DNA of 64,000 nt from Lamellibrachia columna (GCA_963662155.1 OY759265.1:43716227-43780226); one strand, 5' to 3'. Positions 37,301 through 49,213 are shown, counted from the stretch's first letter. The notes: a model not told the origin generated them from the letters alone. Numbers and translations are program-made.

Positions 37301-40264
37301 GACAACATCATGTCCAACTGCCTTGTCAGTTTCACGAAGTTTTGATGTACCGTACGAAGGAACTTATGATGACGTTTTGACGTTGATCACGTAACTCTAC
37401 GAAGTCCTGCTGTTCTGAGTTACGTAATCTACGTCAATCTAACTATAATCGAGCTAGAGTATGTTTGTTCACCTGTTTCACCTAGAAGGCTTACACCTCG
37501 GGCGCCAAACTTTCAGGGATTAATCTACGACCCCAAGAATGAAACGTAACGCCTTAATTTTTTTCTAAATACCCCGTATTTCAAGGGTTCTTATTGGTTT
37601 TTATGGTAAATCAAATGTTCGCTACGTAAAACATTAACTTCCAACAATCGCAGAAACCACGCGCGCGCTGCGAATATGTCGGTACGTAAACCATTTGAGA
37701 GCACGTAGCGCCACCTGGGAGGTTTATATTAATTATGGTTGATAGCAGGCACCACGTTTTGGCCCTCGGTCTGCAAACTCGGGCCAATACACAATAAAAA
37801 AGATAGTAGAAAGCATGCACCCCAGGTCACAGACCGAGGGCCAATACACAATAAAAAGATATTCTACTATTATACAACCAAAACAAGTATCCATGGCCCG
37901 GTCTAAATTCAAGCGACCTTCAACATTTCGAACTTGCAATGAGTATTGCATCACGTAACGTGGTTGTTTCTGGTAATACGTTTGACGTTCCCTTAAACAA
38001 TCTCAAGCATATTGTTGGCGTATTGGCCTGAGTCATTTGGTAAACATTGCTATCATGACTGTCACGTATGAACTACCAAGTTATCCCGTCCTGGGGACGG
38101 GCATTTTTGCTAGTTGTTTAATGTACCAACCTTCCCCATAGCCCCGAGCACGCCTACAACATTTCAACTATATACAAGTGAAACTGCCGGAGATGAGTGA
38201 ACACACATATTCACAAATTACTTCATGATATAGACATTCATATATGTACGGGGTAAACCAACCTTGCTGGCAGAGTCGAAGCCGGTGCCGAGCTGTTCAA
38301 GGAGTCGAAGCACACATGGGTCGTCATTGCACTTCACAGCTGCAACAGGACAATCAAGTTAATCATCTTAGGCGAAGTAATCAAATAATAACAGCAGCGA
38401 CTATCTTATCCACCCAACTGATGTGCAGTTAAAACTTACGATCCTCGTTGTTTATCCTCTACTTATCTATCATCTGCTTAAAATCCACGTCGTTGTTTTG
38501 TGCCTCAGTTTTGTTATATTAAGAAACTAAAATAAAAGAATACGACGGGTGGAGTGGGGGAGTCTCCATGATCCTTTCTGTATACGGTAATATTTTATAA
38601 CGTACAATAGACTGATATATTATTATTGAAAGTGTGTACAGTTCGGACCAAATACATTTACTTCACATTCTGATTCTGCTACCGACGGAGTAACTGCTAA
38701 TTGTGAAGCCGATAACATGACATCGTCAGCAATCCTAGTGCGTGTCTCGTGGTTGCCGCGATGCTACATTCGTTTGAGTGTAAATTGGTGTCGGTCTTGA
38801 CCGTAACCAAGCCGCCAGAAATCAGCGAGATTGTGGACTCGCGGAAACTGTTAGAAACGTGCTAGGATTGTCAACGATGTCATGTTATGGGCTTCATAGC
38901 TATTGTTGGGCGAATAACTATATATGCGCGCATAATGGTTGGGCGAATAGCCACTGTGAATAATAATATAACGTAATTTGGGGTTAATTACATTGTAACT
39001 GAAAAACCAAAATTGTAATTTATGTTTTGTTTTAAAATGTAAGTGGCATTTTCAATTGCATCACGTCATTTTAAAACTCAAATTATTGTTGTATCATATT
39101 TAGCTTCCACTAAAGACCTTAATGTGCAGATCTTAACTAAAGCTGCTTTAACATAGATGCTATTTTTGGCTTTGAATATGTCGGTTTGCCTTGTTAGTTC
39201 GGAATTTATCATTGGAATTAGCATTATTTATTGGAATTGGTATTTTTTAGGTGGAAATGGAAATGGTATGCGCAATTGTGTGTAATTTATATAATGTAAT
39301 TGATGCCAAGTCTAAATAATATTCAGGCCAAATTGGCGAAAACCGTGATCTGACAATGCAACAATGACTGTATGAGACGTCTCACCATAGAATGGTTGCA
39401 CACGGGGCAGAAGGCGTTTCCACACGCGGAACTTGTTGACGATGTCGTTGAGGTCTGCCACAAAGAAGGCATCTTCCTTGATCTTGGAAATCTGGAATGA
39501 AGACTGGGATTACGTAGTATTCATTTGAAAAGATATATGCCTCATCCACAAGATGGGACGATTTCCTCAATGCAATTGTTTGACTGTCTGTGCTTAAAAC
39601 TGTATATACCATTCAGTGTTCAGAAGAACACATGCAGTGAGAATTAATATTATAGCGAGTCTACTTTGCAATTACCTCATAAACGTTGGCACGTGTCTTC
39701 CATGATGCAAGCTCTGGGGCAGCGATGTCGATGTACGAATAATCCTGTTGAGTGAATAGCCACTGTGAATAATAATATCAGATTGTAATTGAAAAGACAT
39801 TGTAATTGAAAAGACAATTCCAAAATTGTAATTTATGTTTTGTTTTAAAATGTAATTGGTATTTTCAATTGCATAATGTCACTTTTTAACTCAAATTATT
39901 GTTGTATCAAATGTATTTGCCACTATGGACCTTAATATGCAGTTCTTAACTAAAGCTGCTCTAACATATGTTTATGGTTGCTGTGTTATTTCGATATAGA
40001 ATTTATTATTAGATTTAGCATTTTTTAATTGGTACTTTTGAGGTGGAAATGGAACTGGTATGCGTAATGGTGTGTAGTTGATATAATGTAATTTACGCCA
40101 AGTCTGAATAATATTCAGGCCAAATTGACGAAAACCGTGATCTGGCAATGCAACAGAGACATCTCACCATAGAATGGTTGCACACGGGGCAGAAGGGGTT
40201 TCCACACGCGGGACTTGTTGACGATGTCGCTGAGGTCTGCCACAAAGAAGGCATACTCCTTGTC
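28137..40264 (-). CDS. ODC1: Ornithine decarboxylase-like gene, copy B (catalytic Cys-Asp replaced)
   Basis: Same family and exon structure as copy A, on the minus strand. Exons: 40264-40168 (alternative), 39744-39676, 39491-39386, 38339-38263, 36988-36816, 31678-31541, 30820-30655, 30271-30097, 29483-29365, 28839-28621 and a C-terminal segment 28316-28137. The PLP lysine (VKCN), [15 protein letters not shown] and EPGRY are all canonical. However, the motif that should read GPTCDG reads GPTLTG, replacing the catalytic Cys (Cys360 in mouse numbering) and the substrate-binding Asp next to it. FDCASK reads FDSASK. All exons are open. By family knowledge, PLP binding should persist while normal ornithine decarboxylation should not, so altered specificity, a regulatory role or early decay are possible. 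Confidence 0.88.
28621..28839 (-). CDS. ODC1: ODC copy B exon 8 (GPTLTG in place of GPTCDG)
   Basis: The acceptor is gctcccccag. It codes for [20 protein letters not shown], then [20 protein letters not shown], a segment with [14 protein letters not shown], and HESCW followed by TAG. The Trp that copy A lost is kept, but the catalytic Cys and adjacent Asp are Leu and Thr (TTA ACC). Confidence 0.92.
   Translation of the reverse strand: MPEPGVRSYSSSIWGPTLTGLDCLKKQCLLPKLNIGDWLVFRNMGAYTTCLASGFNGMPKPHCYHTIHESCW
29365..29483 (-). CDS. ODC1: ODC copy B exon 7
   Basis: 119 bp, (E)[19 protein letters not shown] and then a segment with [13 protein letters not shown]. The acceptor ggttttag and donor gtacgc match copy A. 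Confidence 0.92.
30097..30271 (-). CDS. ODC1: ODC copy B exon 6
   Basis: 175 bp with [20 protein letters not shown]. It keeps the Arg that is Gln in copy A. Confidence 0.92.
30655..30820 (-). CDS. ODC1: ODC copy B exon 5
   Basis: 166 bp with canonical FHVGSGCYD and [10 protein letters not shown]. It differs from copy A at about ten residues. Confidence 0.93.
31541..31678 (-). CDS. ODC1: ODC copy B exon 4
   Basis: 138 bp, [20 protein letters not shown] and then [20 protein letters not shown]. Its acceptor (tgtatctgttgcag) is the terminal part of the last satellite unit. Confidence 0.93.
31680..36262. repeat. 4.6-kb intronic satellite, 26-bp unit, about 175 copies
   Basis: Plus-strand unit core GATACATCCCACAGTGCAAC, period 26 bp, with many single-base variants (GGCCA, GGTCA, AAGCCA; TCCCAC, TTCCAC, CCCCAC). 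Higher-order repetition is clear: a block around 32,380-32,850 recurs at 33,920-34,350, and 31,880-32,270 recurs at 32,860-33,240. A 26-bp period without stops gives long frames on both strands (up to 485 codons on minus); these are artefacts. The array ends at the exon 4 acceptor of ODC copy B. Confidence 0.98.
36816..36988 (-). CDS. ODC1: ODC copy B exon 3
   Basis: 173 bp, [20 protein letters not shown] and then [20 protein letters not shown]. The acceptor is tttccag and the donor gtaagg. Confidence 0.93.
37040..37905. other. Intron of ODC copy B: arm-specific insertion and hairpin element
   Basis: About 37,040-37,560 has no counterpart in arm A. About 37,755-37,850 is a palindrome-like element (gccctcggtctgcaaactcg and cagaccgagggcc around gccaatacacaataaaa), also present in arm A at 8,445-8,525. 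No coding. Confidence 0.5.
38263..38339 (-). CDS. ODC1: ODC copy B exon 2 (PLP lysine exon)
   Basis: 77 bp, (A)[17 protein letters not shown] and then TGFDSASK. The Schiff-base lysine is present; the Cys of FDCASK is Ser. Confidence 0.92.
39386..39491 (-). CDS. ODC1: ODC copy B exon 1, version A
   Basis: 106 bp with acceptor attccag and donor gtgaga. It codes for [20 protein letters not shown] and then [15 protein letters not shown] plus one base. It is in phase with exon 39,744-39,676 upstream and exon 38,339-38,263 downstream, so it is the default exon. Confidence 0.88.
39676..39744 (-). CDS. ODC1: ODC copy B N-terminal small exon
   Basis: 69 bp (23 codons) with acceptor ctcaacag and donor gtaatt. 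It reads [20 protein letters not shown] and then VYE. It joins exon 1 version A in frame. The start codon is not located; further 5' exons may lie beyond 40,800. Confidence 0.6.
40168..40264 (-). CDS. ODC1: ODC copy B exon 1, version B (duplicated exon)
   Basis: 97 bp with acceptor gttatag and donor gtgaga. It codes for [20 protein letters not shown] and then [12 protein letters not shown] plus one base. It ends in the same phase as version A, so it could splice to exon 2 as an alternative. Its upstream small exon carries a stop, so it may be a relic. Confidence 0.7.
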
Positions 40265-40687
40265 CTATAACAACAACACCGAGTGAGCAAGTACGCAGTG
40301 TTGGCTGACCATGGCAAATTTCTACTACACTCAGTCTATTCTAAATGAGATGGTTTATAGACACCGAACGGACCTGGAATAGGACGGTCAATTCCGCTGA
40401 ATCACACACACGACTGTGAATTGCAACTAATCAAAACTGTCATTTTATTTACTTTGTGAATGGTAACAATATTACAGGATTTGAAGACTGGGATCACTTA
40501 GTATTAATTTGAAGAGCGCTATCCGTTGCAAGATGGGGCGATTTCAACCTTTTAGGCACAGCCATTCCTCAATGCAATTGTTTGACTGCCTCTGTATTAA
40601 ACTGTATATAATATATTAGTTTTAGGCCACATGACAAGAACATATGCAGCGAGAATTAATATTATAGCGAGTCTACTTTCCAATCAC

Positions 40688-40770
40688 CTCTTAAGCGTTG
40701 GCGTGAGTCTTCCATGATGCAAGCTCTGCGACAGCTTTGCCGATGTGAATTGCATCATTTCTTGTAGATG
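40688..40770 (-). pseudogene. Broken duplicate of the ODC small N-terminal exon
   Basis: The minus frame reads HIGKAVAELASWKTHANA, then TAA and a Glu codon before the donor gtgatt. The stop lies two codons before the exon end, where unit A has VYE. Confidence 0.65.
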
Positions 40771-41242
40771 GCTAGTAGAGTTGAACGCAATCAACGGAAT
40801 ACACATAGAAATGTTAGGAAATACGCAGTCATCTGAAAACAAAAGACAGCGCGTTAACATATCAGTTTCATTTCATGGTTGCACTTTGAGTTTTTAAGGA
40901 CACTGCGCTCTGTAAGAGTGATCTATTAATATGTTGTTATCTAATTAAGAAACATATATCTCCATCTTCTAGAGTTAAATGTGTAACTAACCACATAGAA
41001 AAAAAAAACAATGCTAACACTGGCAAGAAAATACCACTAAAATATGACATTTATCACATGCTAATTTCAAGACAAGACATGAGGTACGTGTCAATTGTAA
41101 AAACATAAACCGACAGTTGTCATACTTACATGACCAAGCGAAATGTCTGCTCTTTCAAACGGTACCAGCTGGGGCCCCACGGCGGCTTCGCGTTGTAGTC
41201 AAGCTGCTGTCTGCACAGGCAGAGGCTCTCACAACTTGTGTA

Positions 41243-41506
41243 GACCGTGCTGGAGTTCCCGCCCTGGTGGCACAAACACATCGTGTTACAGCATGGCAGT
41301 TCACATCAGGGCTATGCCTGGCCTTGTGTAGACCATGCTGGAGCACCCGCCCTGGTGGCACAAACACATCGTGTCACAACATGACAGCTCACACCAGGGC
41401 TACACCAGGCCTTGTGGAGACCGTGCTGGAGCACCCTCCCTGGTGGCACAAACACATCGTGTCACAACATGGCAGTTCACACCAGGGTTATGCCAGTCCT
41501 TGAATT
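41243..41506. repeat. 88-bp tandem repeat, three copies
   Basis: Units start at 41,243, 41,331 and 41,419 (gaccgtgctggagcacccgc core, then tggtggcacaaacacatcg). The open plus-strand frames here follow the repeat; no family recognised. Confidence 0.9.
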
Positions 41507-41509
41507 TAG

Positions 41510-42421
41510 AGGAACATTTTTCAGTCGTAGCTAAGACGCACAAACATTTCATTAGTGTTTCAGAAACTTCAACAGATGTTAACTCTGATTTAATTATTCA
41601 CATGATCACATCTCTAGTGAAGGAGGAAAGAAATTTAAAAATAAAGCCAAGGCAGATGATTACAATTTAGAATTTAATAAATGTAGAAAAGACACCAAGA
41701 AAACATGAGAAGCTATTGCCGATGTAATGAGCAAATAGAGCTGATTACTCAACCAAATTAGTATTAACTGAATTGATAGATCGAATTTATCTAGATCTAG
41801 ATGAAAATAGGCTACTTATTGCGATATTTATAGACTTATCAAAAGCATGTGACACTATAGACCATGCAATCCTTATCAGTAAGCTTGAACATTATCGAAT
41901 AAAACATTTAAAACTAGAATAGTTTAAAGCTACATATACAACAGGCAGCAATATGTTGAATTTAACAACACCCACTCAGCCGCAGAAACAATAGCTGTAG
42001 GAGTCACTCAAGGCTCAATTCTAGGACTATACTATTCTTAATATACATTAATGATCTAGCAATGGCTAGTAACAAATTTACACCCAACATGTATGTCGAT
42101 GACACAACCGGCTCAGCACACTCGATAACTTAACGAGTAACTACACAAACAGCTCGAAATCGAATCACATAAATACAAAATTTACCAAGATAACAGACTG
42201 GCTAGCAGTAAATAAGCTTTCCCTGAATGCAAACAAAGCAAAAATTATGATTTTTCAGTTAACAAAAAAAAAAATCCATATTATTGAAGTCAATCTCATG
42301 GCAATTGAAAATGTAACACACTTTAAATGTTTTGGTGCTCTCGTAGAACCTAATCAAACATAGTATCCTCACATCAACTATATCGCCAACAAACTATCAA
42401 GGATATGTGGAATTATATCTA
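41510..42421 (+). mobile_element. LINE reverse transcriptase remnant, 5' part (split by Tc1)
   Basis: Decayed frames of a non-LTR reverse transcriptase on the plus strand: a block with LLIAIFIDLSKACDTIDHAI at about 41,812-41,870, a VTQGSILG block near 42,000-42,030, then YINDLAMASN and the catalytic MYVDDT box near 42,090. Several stops and frameshifts. The sequence is cut at the TA where the Tc1 element starts (42,420) and continues at 51,522. Confidence 0.75.
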
Positions 42422-42589
42422 CAGTCATTTGCAAAAGTTTAAGACCAGGCACGATTTTTTGAAGAAATTTGACAAAACTATGATTTTTTGGCCTTTACAT
42501 AACATTATATCAGTTTATTTCGCCTAATAAACGTAGTAGAACATAATATGAAACTTTGTGTCGTCCAAAAGTGTCAGTGTCTCTACTTT

Positions 42590-43288
42590 TTAGTATTTAG
42601 TGTGGCCTCCTTTGCTGTCAATGACCGCCTGGATGCGACGTGGCATGCTAGAAACCAGAGGTTCGCAGTACTCCTGGGTGATTTCGGTGGCCCAAACGTC
42701 CTTGATAGCTTGTTTCAAGTTTTTACCGCTTGATGGTTGTTTGTCTGCCACCTTATCCTTCATTATAGTCCACAGGTTGTCAATGGGATTTAGATCTGGG
42801 CTGTTTCCAGGCCATTCCAGCACGGAGATTTTGTTTTTCTTGAGGAAATCAGTGGCTACCTTGGGTCGGTGACAAGGAGCGCCATCTTGCATGAAAATCG
42901 TACATTTGTGGATGTCCATATGCAGTTTCAGCTTCTCCTTCAGCAACTCCACGTACCTAGGTCCATTCATAGTGGTGTTAGGTGGAATAAAATACAGACC
43001 AGAAGGGCCAACACATGACATGGCACCCCAAATCATCTGACTTGGCGGGTGTTCCATTGTGGCTGCTGTATATTTCTCATCAAATCGCTTACCTACTGGC
43101 CGCGAGGTATAAACTGTTGCATGGTCGATTCATCTGAGAACAACACTTTTTTCCACTGCGCGAAAGTCCAGTGGCGATGTCGTCTGGCAAAGTCCAGTCT
43201 CTTTTTTTCATCACAGGTGTCAGGCGTCGCTTCCGGGCCGACTTGCTGAGACGTCTCGAAACTGTACTGAGACCTATTTCCGTACCTT
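42590..43288 (-). pseudogene. Tc1 transposase, central and C-terminal part
   Basis: The minus frame 43,057-42,590 contains IWGAMSCVGPSGLYF, the second catalytic Asp in FMQDGAPCH, then WPGNSPDLNPIDNLW. The region 43,288-43,090 holds the WTFAQWKKVLFSDEST box with the first Asp, in another frame. The last catalytic residue, normally Glu in NPIENLW, is Asp, giving a DD34D spacing (34 residues between the last two acids). Frameshifts make it inactive as read. Confidence 0.9.
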
Positions 43289-43761
43289 TTAAAGGGGAAC
43301 TGAAGCAATTTTGTGTTATGCCGTATATTTAAATATATATTATCTAACTATGCATTAATGGTGACAGATACCTGCTAATTTATGAGATAAACTGAAAAAC
43401 TGATTTTGTTCGAGACAAAAATCGACAAAATACATCACTGCGTATCGCCATTTTGTTGTCGAAACGAGTGGTTTGAGTCGCGTATATCTAATCAATGTAA
43501 ATTTTCGATTTTTTGCGATTTATTTCGTAAATAGGCATTCTGGAGCGAAAAAAAAGATATGGGTCTCTGTTATATATACAAGTGTTTACACACGTCAACA
43601 AAATAGCGTTTTTGTTCGTTCCAAATAAAAAAAGTTAAAGAAATTACAACAAAACACGCACAAAATCGTGGAAAACGCCGCACTTCTCGAACACACGAGA
43701 TGCTAACCAACGAGAATATGCGATAACGGAATACCGGAACTATTTTTTACTTGTTGACAAG

Positions 43762-44340
43762 ATGGATGCATCGCTTGGGACAGTTTTACCAGATCTGCTA
43801 CTAGCGATTAGTGGTTTACTGAACTTCCGTAATAGTTGTCTATCTTTGGAGAAATGGAAACCACAGACGAAGAGTCTAGTTCGACAGGCCACACGGAAAC
43901 AACCGTTGACAGTCGTAAAATGTCACCGAGTGTGCGAGTCACGCTCCAGACTCCAGTCCAGGTCGGCTTTGCCTTTGGCTTTGTTGACGTTGGATTCAGG
44001 AAAAATTACAATAGCGCTTTGACTGTCAACGATTCCTGACTAGGTAATGTGATGTGGTGAACCTGTGGAAATTGCGTCCCGATGTCTGCGCACGTTTACG
44101 TTGAGTCATCATGCTGCGCCGAGGAAGCTACCATGCCTAGGGCTAGGCTATGGCTATGCAGCACCGTGTGCCCGACCGCGTTGGTGCTTGCATCACCGTA
44201 CGAAGGCGAAGACGATGATTTTGTAGTGATATGCACAAACAAAGCGGTGCTAGATGTTGGTCTGCTGTCATTGCATGATTTGCGTGCCGACTCATCGATT
44301 CGCCCTATAGCTAGCAGGTAAGTAATTCAATTGTTATCGA
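43762..44340 (+). other. Candidate 5' exon region of an unknown element gene
   Basis: Two overlapping plus-strand frames (43,762-44,022 starting MDASLGTVLPDLLLAISGLL, and 43,836-44,039 starting MSIFGEMETTDEESSSTGHT) are followed by a frame ending at a gtaagt donor (44,319). GC content is higher than in the surroundings. No family recognised. Confidence 0.25.
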
Positions 44341-45399
44341 ATCATTGCCATTTTAATAATCATATTTTTTCTGCATATTTCTTTTACCTAGCCCGAGGGC
44401 GAGGTCCGAACTACAATGGCAATGCAAGCAGGCTTTTCTCTTTATTTTGTATCTAATCTAATGAAGTGTACCGTGACTGTATTTTAATATTGGGTTTGAT
44501 TTGTTGTTGAATAACATTGATGACAATAATAAAATGAGGGTTTATTTAATTCATTATGTGAATATATATATATTCTTAAATGTTACCGTAATCGTGATTG
44601 TAATAATGATTGTAATCATGACTACATTAGTAATTGTGATTGCAGTAATTACTGTAATCATGATTACGTTAATATTCGTACTTGTAATCACCCCTCTCTG
44701 TAGCACATCACACCTTGTTGTTTGGTGCAATGTAATCATTTAAATAACAATAATTAACTACTGACAGTATGTAATGTTCACAGTTTTGCAACTATTATGG
44801 TAATTATGGAATTAGTGCTATCAACTAACCATGACAAATTATATTTCAGGCTCAGGAAAGGCAAGACAAGTAATCCCATCCTGCGATGTGGGAAGGATCT
44901 GTGATGTCTATTCTGAACCAAATTGAATTGATGGAAAGTTTAGCTATGGAGATTGACTTGACACAGGTGAGTGTACTGATAATCTGATATAGACAAATTG
45001 TGAGGAACCCACAGTATGCAGCAGGTCGAAAAACAACCTGGAAAACTACAAAAAATTCCCACTAAAATATTAATAACTGAATGATGTGAATGCCTTCTTA
45101 TCCATATCCCATTTCTGTCAACAAAAATGTTACCTGCAACATCTTGCATGTCACTACACACAATTTCATTTATATTGAGACCAACATAAAATATATCAAC
45201 AGTTTATTCACATAAAAAAACAATTACCAAAGAAATAAGGCTTGACTAAAAACAGTGACTTCTTACCACCGGGAAATACAACCTGGAACATGGATATCAC
45301 AGTTACACACATCATTATTATGCCACAACATTATCAAATATACTGGTAGTTTAGCTTAGGAAATAATTAATCTTTATAAAGCCAAGGCATTTTAACTGT

Positions 45400-45965
45400 T
45401 TCACCATCATCATCTGTACCAATGGCAATAGACTACTTGTTTTGATTGGACAGTAAATGTACACCAATCATGTGTAACAATATTACTTGTTCTGACTGAC
45501 AGTAAACGTACACCAATCATGCATACCAATACACTACTTGTTCCTACCAACAGTAAATGTACACCAATGTCTCATTCTGGAATCTGCACCATTTCACTAC
45601 TTCTTCTGACAGGAAATGTACACCAATCATGTGTATCCAATATACTACTTGTTCTGACTGAATCTACTACTTGTTCCTACCGACAGCAAATGTAAACCAA
45701 GCGTCTCATTCTCTACCAAATACACTACTTGTACTGACAGTAAATGTACACCAATCATATGTATCAATACACTACTTGTTCTGACTGATAGTACTTGCAC
45801 ACCAACCATCTGTTCCAATACACTACTGGCACTAAATATACACCAATACACTACTTGTTCTGACTGATAGTACTTGCACACCAACCATCTGTTCCAATAC
45901 ACTACTGGCACTAAATATACACCAATACACTACTTATTCTGACTGATAGTACATGTACACCTAAC
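45400..45965. repeat. About 60-bp degenerate tandem repeat (aatgtacaccaatcatgtgt)
   Basis: Roughly nine units with gtaaatgtacaccaatcat and actacttgttctgactgac. The minus-strand frame here is a repeat product. Confidence 0.85.
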
Positions 45966-47274
45966 ATATTCAATTCACCTTTCACTCATCCAGGGGTAGA
46001 AATCAGCACACTTTCCTGACAGACACCCCAGTATCCGAAAGACCTTGGCTGATAGATCAGACATGAGTACAACCTGTGTCACAGTTTATGGCTGTTTGGT
46101 GTGTGGCAGGTGCAGAAAAGTGACATAAGTTTTTCTCACGAATGACAAACTTCTTCTCTTTCTCATAGGTGTCGGAGCTGCTTGAGTCACCCTCGGTTAT
46201 GTCGCTGTTATCACATAGTGTGCATCATCTGCACCAATGTCTTTATTCTCACTGAATCTGATGGAAGCTTCACATAGGAGTAGTCATGATCAACGTGACT
46301 ACAGCAGCATTCGCGAAGTGTCGCACTTGAAATATCGTTACCGGATCGATTTGCGTTTCAGCATCAGTTGTATGTTGTGCCACAGCAGTAGTAGCAGTGA
46401 TGGCACTAAAGGTGACATCCGTAATGTAAAGATTGACGGCATCACCCGTAGCGCTGGATGCTTCAAAACTAGTACCTGTACTTGTATGAACCAATGGTGA
46501 ATCCTTCATCTGAAAAGATTACACATACAGTGACTTGAACATTTTACAAAATTCATCTTTTGCATAATAAAAATGAATCACAATGTGAGAAACTTTCTCT
46601 TGTATATATTATTTTTAGAATATAAGAGTGCCAGTGTCATATAGAATGTATAAAGTAATCAACCACAGGGAAAAGCATTTTCCCTATGGAGCCATGTTAA
46701 TTCAACCAATGGGTCTTTCACTGATCTCTTAATGTTTTTAATGAATCTGTTTGGTCAGTTTGACGAATGCCACTGGTAACATAACCAAACGCATGTAACC
46801 AAAATTGTAGCATCCTAGCTCCAAAGTGCATTATATTATCTAATCAACATTGCACTGTTTTCAATGGGCCAGGGAGGTCAAAATTCTATAAGGGGTCCAA
46901 ATTCCATAACAAAATATGGACCCATAGGTACACTTTCTATGGTGTTCCTTATTTTATATCTGACACTCGATTTAGATAACATAATGCATGAATATTGTTA
47001 TTGGACCAAATGCAGATCTATGCTTGTGACATCTTTACCTTATAAATGCTGCATGCACACACACATACGTATATATATATGTATATATGTATATATGTAA
47101 ATATATATATAATTATTAGGTATTATACTGAAAGCATCTGCTAGATAGTATGGTGCATGGACAAAAGCCCCTCCCGACAAAAGCCCCACAGACATAAGCT
47201 TGTTTCAATTCAATTATACTGTTCATGACTGTTGCTGTAGTACACAGAGACAAGATATTGTCATGATTATACTT

Positions 47275-49174
47275 CAGGCATGTGGTCAATTCCATTCCGG
47301 AATTGGAACTGACCCTCAATTCCAGTTCCGGAATTGGAATTGACTACATTTTTTTTTTTATTGAATTTTTTTTTCCAAAATTGATTTTTTGGGAATTGGA
47401 ATTGATTTTGTTGGAATTATTGACTTGATACTGTTAATATTTACCCTGATATTTACTTATATTACTTTTAAAATCATATTTGTCTTCTATTAGCATGTCA
47501 CCCTGAATCTGGTAACAGCCAGGAAGTTGTCAACATTACAGCATAGACACTGTCTACTCTGGTATTGAAACATTGTGACCAAGAACAATATAATCAAGCA
47601 TTTGCATCAAAAAGAAATATTAAGTTACTGTAACAGACAGTAAAACCAAAATCAGACCATTCAGGCCTCATTTTCTTTCTCATTGTAGAAGGTTTATTTA
47701 CAGAGATTGCCAATTAAGGGCACCTGCCTGCTCATTCCCTTTGTGTGAGAGAGGAAGCCTGCCCCACTTGAATGCAGCCCCTTGTTTATCCAAGCCTAAT
47801 GTTCAGCCCACAAATTTCCCATACTAAACATGTCACTGGTCACCTGTACAATGCTGTTACATGTGGCTGTAGGGTTTGCCCTTTGTAGTAATTAAAAATG
47901 TCCCCATGGAGAATACATGTTGGAGATTAGGATGTTGAAGACTCAAACTTTCCAGTAAATCCGCCTCCTAGTATATTTGCTCCCCCCCCCGGACATCTGC
48001 CCCTTTTTTCTATGATAGTTGACAAGTGAAAATCAGTTTGCAGTTTTATCATTATTACTACAATAACATAACATTCAATGACAAGTCAAAGTCACTTTAG
48101 CCTAATGCAATGGCCTATCCCCTGGAGTGTGTATGAGATGATCTTGTCACCAGTTGTTTTACAGGTATCATTGATAGTCAGATCAGTGGTGGAAGATGGG
48201 TTCTTGGGGTGATGCTTCCACAAACAGTGGTGGACAGTAACGAGTCAGAGATCAGCTGGTTTGGAGTGCCCCTGGTATTAGCTGCCTTAGTTTTCAGGTC
48301 CTCACGGACCTTGGCAGCTTCTATCTGTGCCGTGTCACCATCATGGTTGCAGGCAGTCTTGTTGATCACATTCTGGATCTGGAGATCAGATCAGTGACCA
48401 CAGCACCCTTGCATGATCAGGATCGACGCTGGCTTCACTCCCAATGAAGAGTAATCTTGTTGGTCCCCCTTCTTGGTGTAGGAATGACACTCAAAACATG
48501 ACCTCCTCAAATGCTAGTAGTAATTTCCATGGTGAAGTTATAAGTGAATTCTGACAACTCTGGCTTGTGCATCCAGTTTTATAGGAAAATGGATTCACTC
48601 CAACTCTCCATGGTAAATGCAATTCAAAAGAAACCTTGTTGAGATGGCTTCTTTCAAATATCCTCAATTGTCCTAACATGTCCAGGTCCTAATGTCACTG
48701 GCTTCTTCCACAATTGCAATAAAGATAATCCTTTGATTACAGGATCATCTCCAACTACATAAAGTAATTTACTTGGCTGATCTTGCACAAAGAACATTAA
48801 TTGCAATTAGGGTAATATATATATATTGAATTCATGTTCAGAAATAAAAAAATAAGTTAAAAAAACATTTCTTAAAAAAACTTACAAATAATCCAGAAGC
48901 TATAGACAGGGGGCAAATGTCCAGATGTTGAATAAGGCAAGGGGCTAATGTCTGGGGGGCAAGTGACAAAGGGGCAAATGTCCGGAAGGGGGGCAAATGA
49001 CCTGGACCCGATATAAGCAGGGGAAACTGTTCAAAACTCAGATTAATGACCCAACTGTCCAGGGCTGTCCAAAATGTCTGGTTTTGTTAGCAAAAATCCA
49101 GGAGAGGTGTCGCAGCAGAATGTACATATGAAATGGCTGGATGCCATTTTAAAGTTTTTTATATGGCAAACCTG

Positions 49175-49213
<39 letters not shown>

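Larger units (their letters stand above)
27860..40560 (-). repeat. Arm B of the inverted duplication (ODC copy B)
   Basis: This is the reverse complement of arm A, including introns. Exon sizes are identical to those of arm A: 77, 173, 138, 166, 175 and 119 bp. Specific to arm B are the 4.6-kb satellite at 31,680-36,260, about 500 bp of extra sequence at 37,040-37,560 and the tandemly duplicated 5' exon block at about 38,930-40,790. Confidence 0.9.
38930..40790. repeat. Tandem duplication of the 5' exon block of ODC copy B
   Basis: Unit A (about 38,930-39,755) and unit B (about 39,755-40,790) share, in order, the hAT-like MITE block, an exon 1 version (39,386-39,491 and 40,168-40,264) and an upstream small exon (39,676-39,744 and its broken counterpart at 40,688-40,770). 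Divergence is clearly higher in the introns than in the exons. Confidence 0.85.

Noticed and set aside
41123..41200. Possible first exon of ODC copy B on the minus strand (donor gtaagt)
   Set aside because: The donor is good, but no start codon or in-phase link to the exon at 39,744 could be shown.
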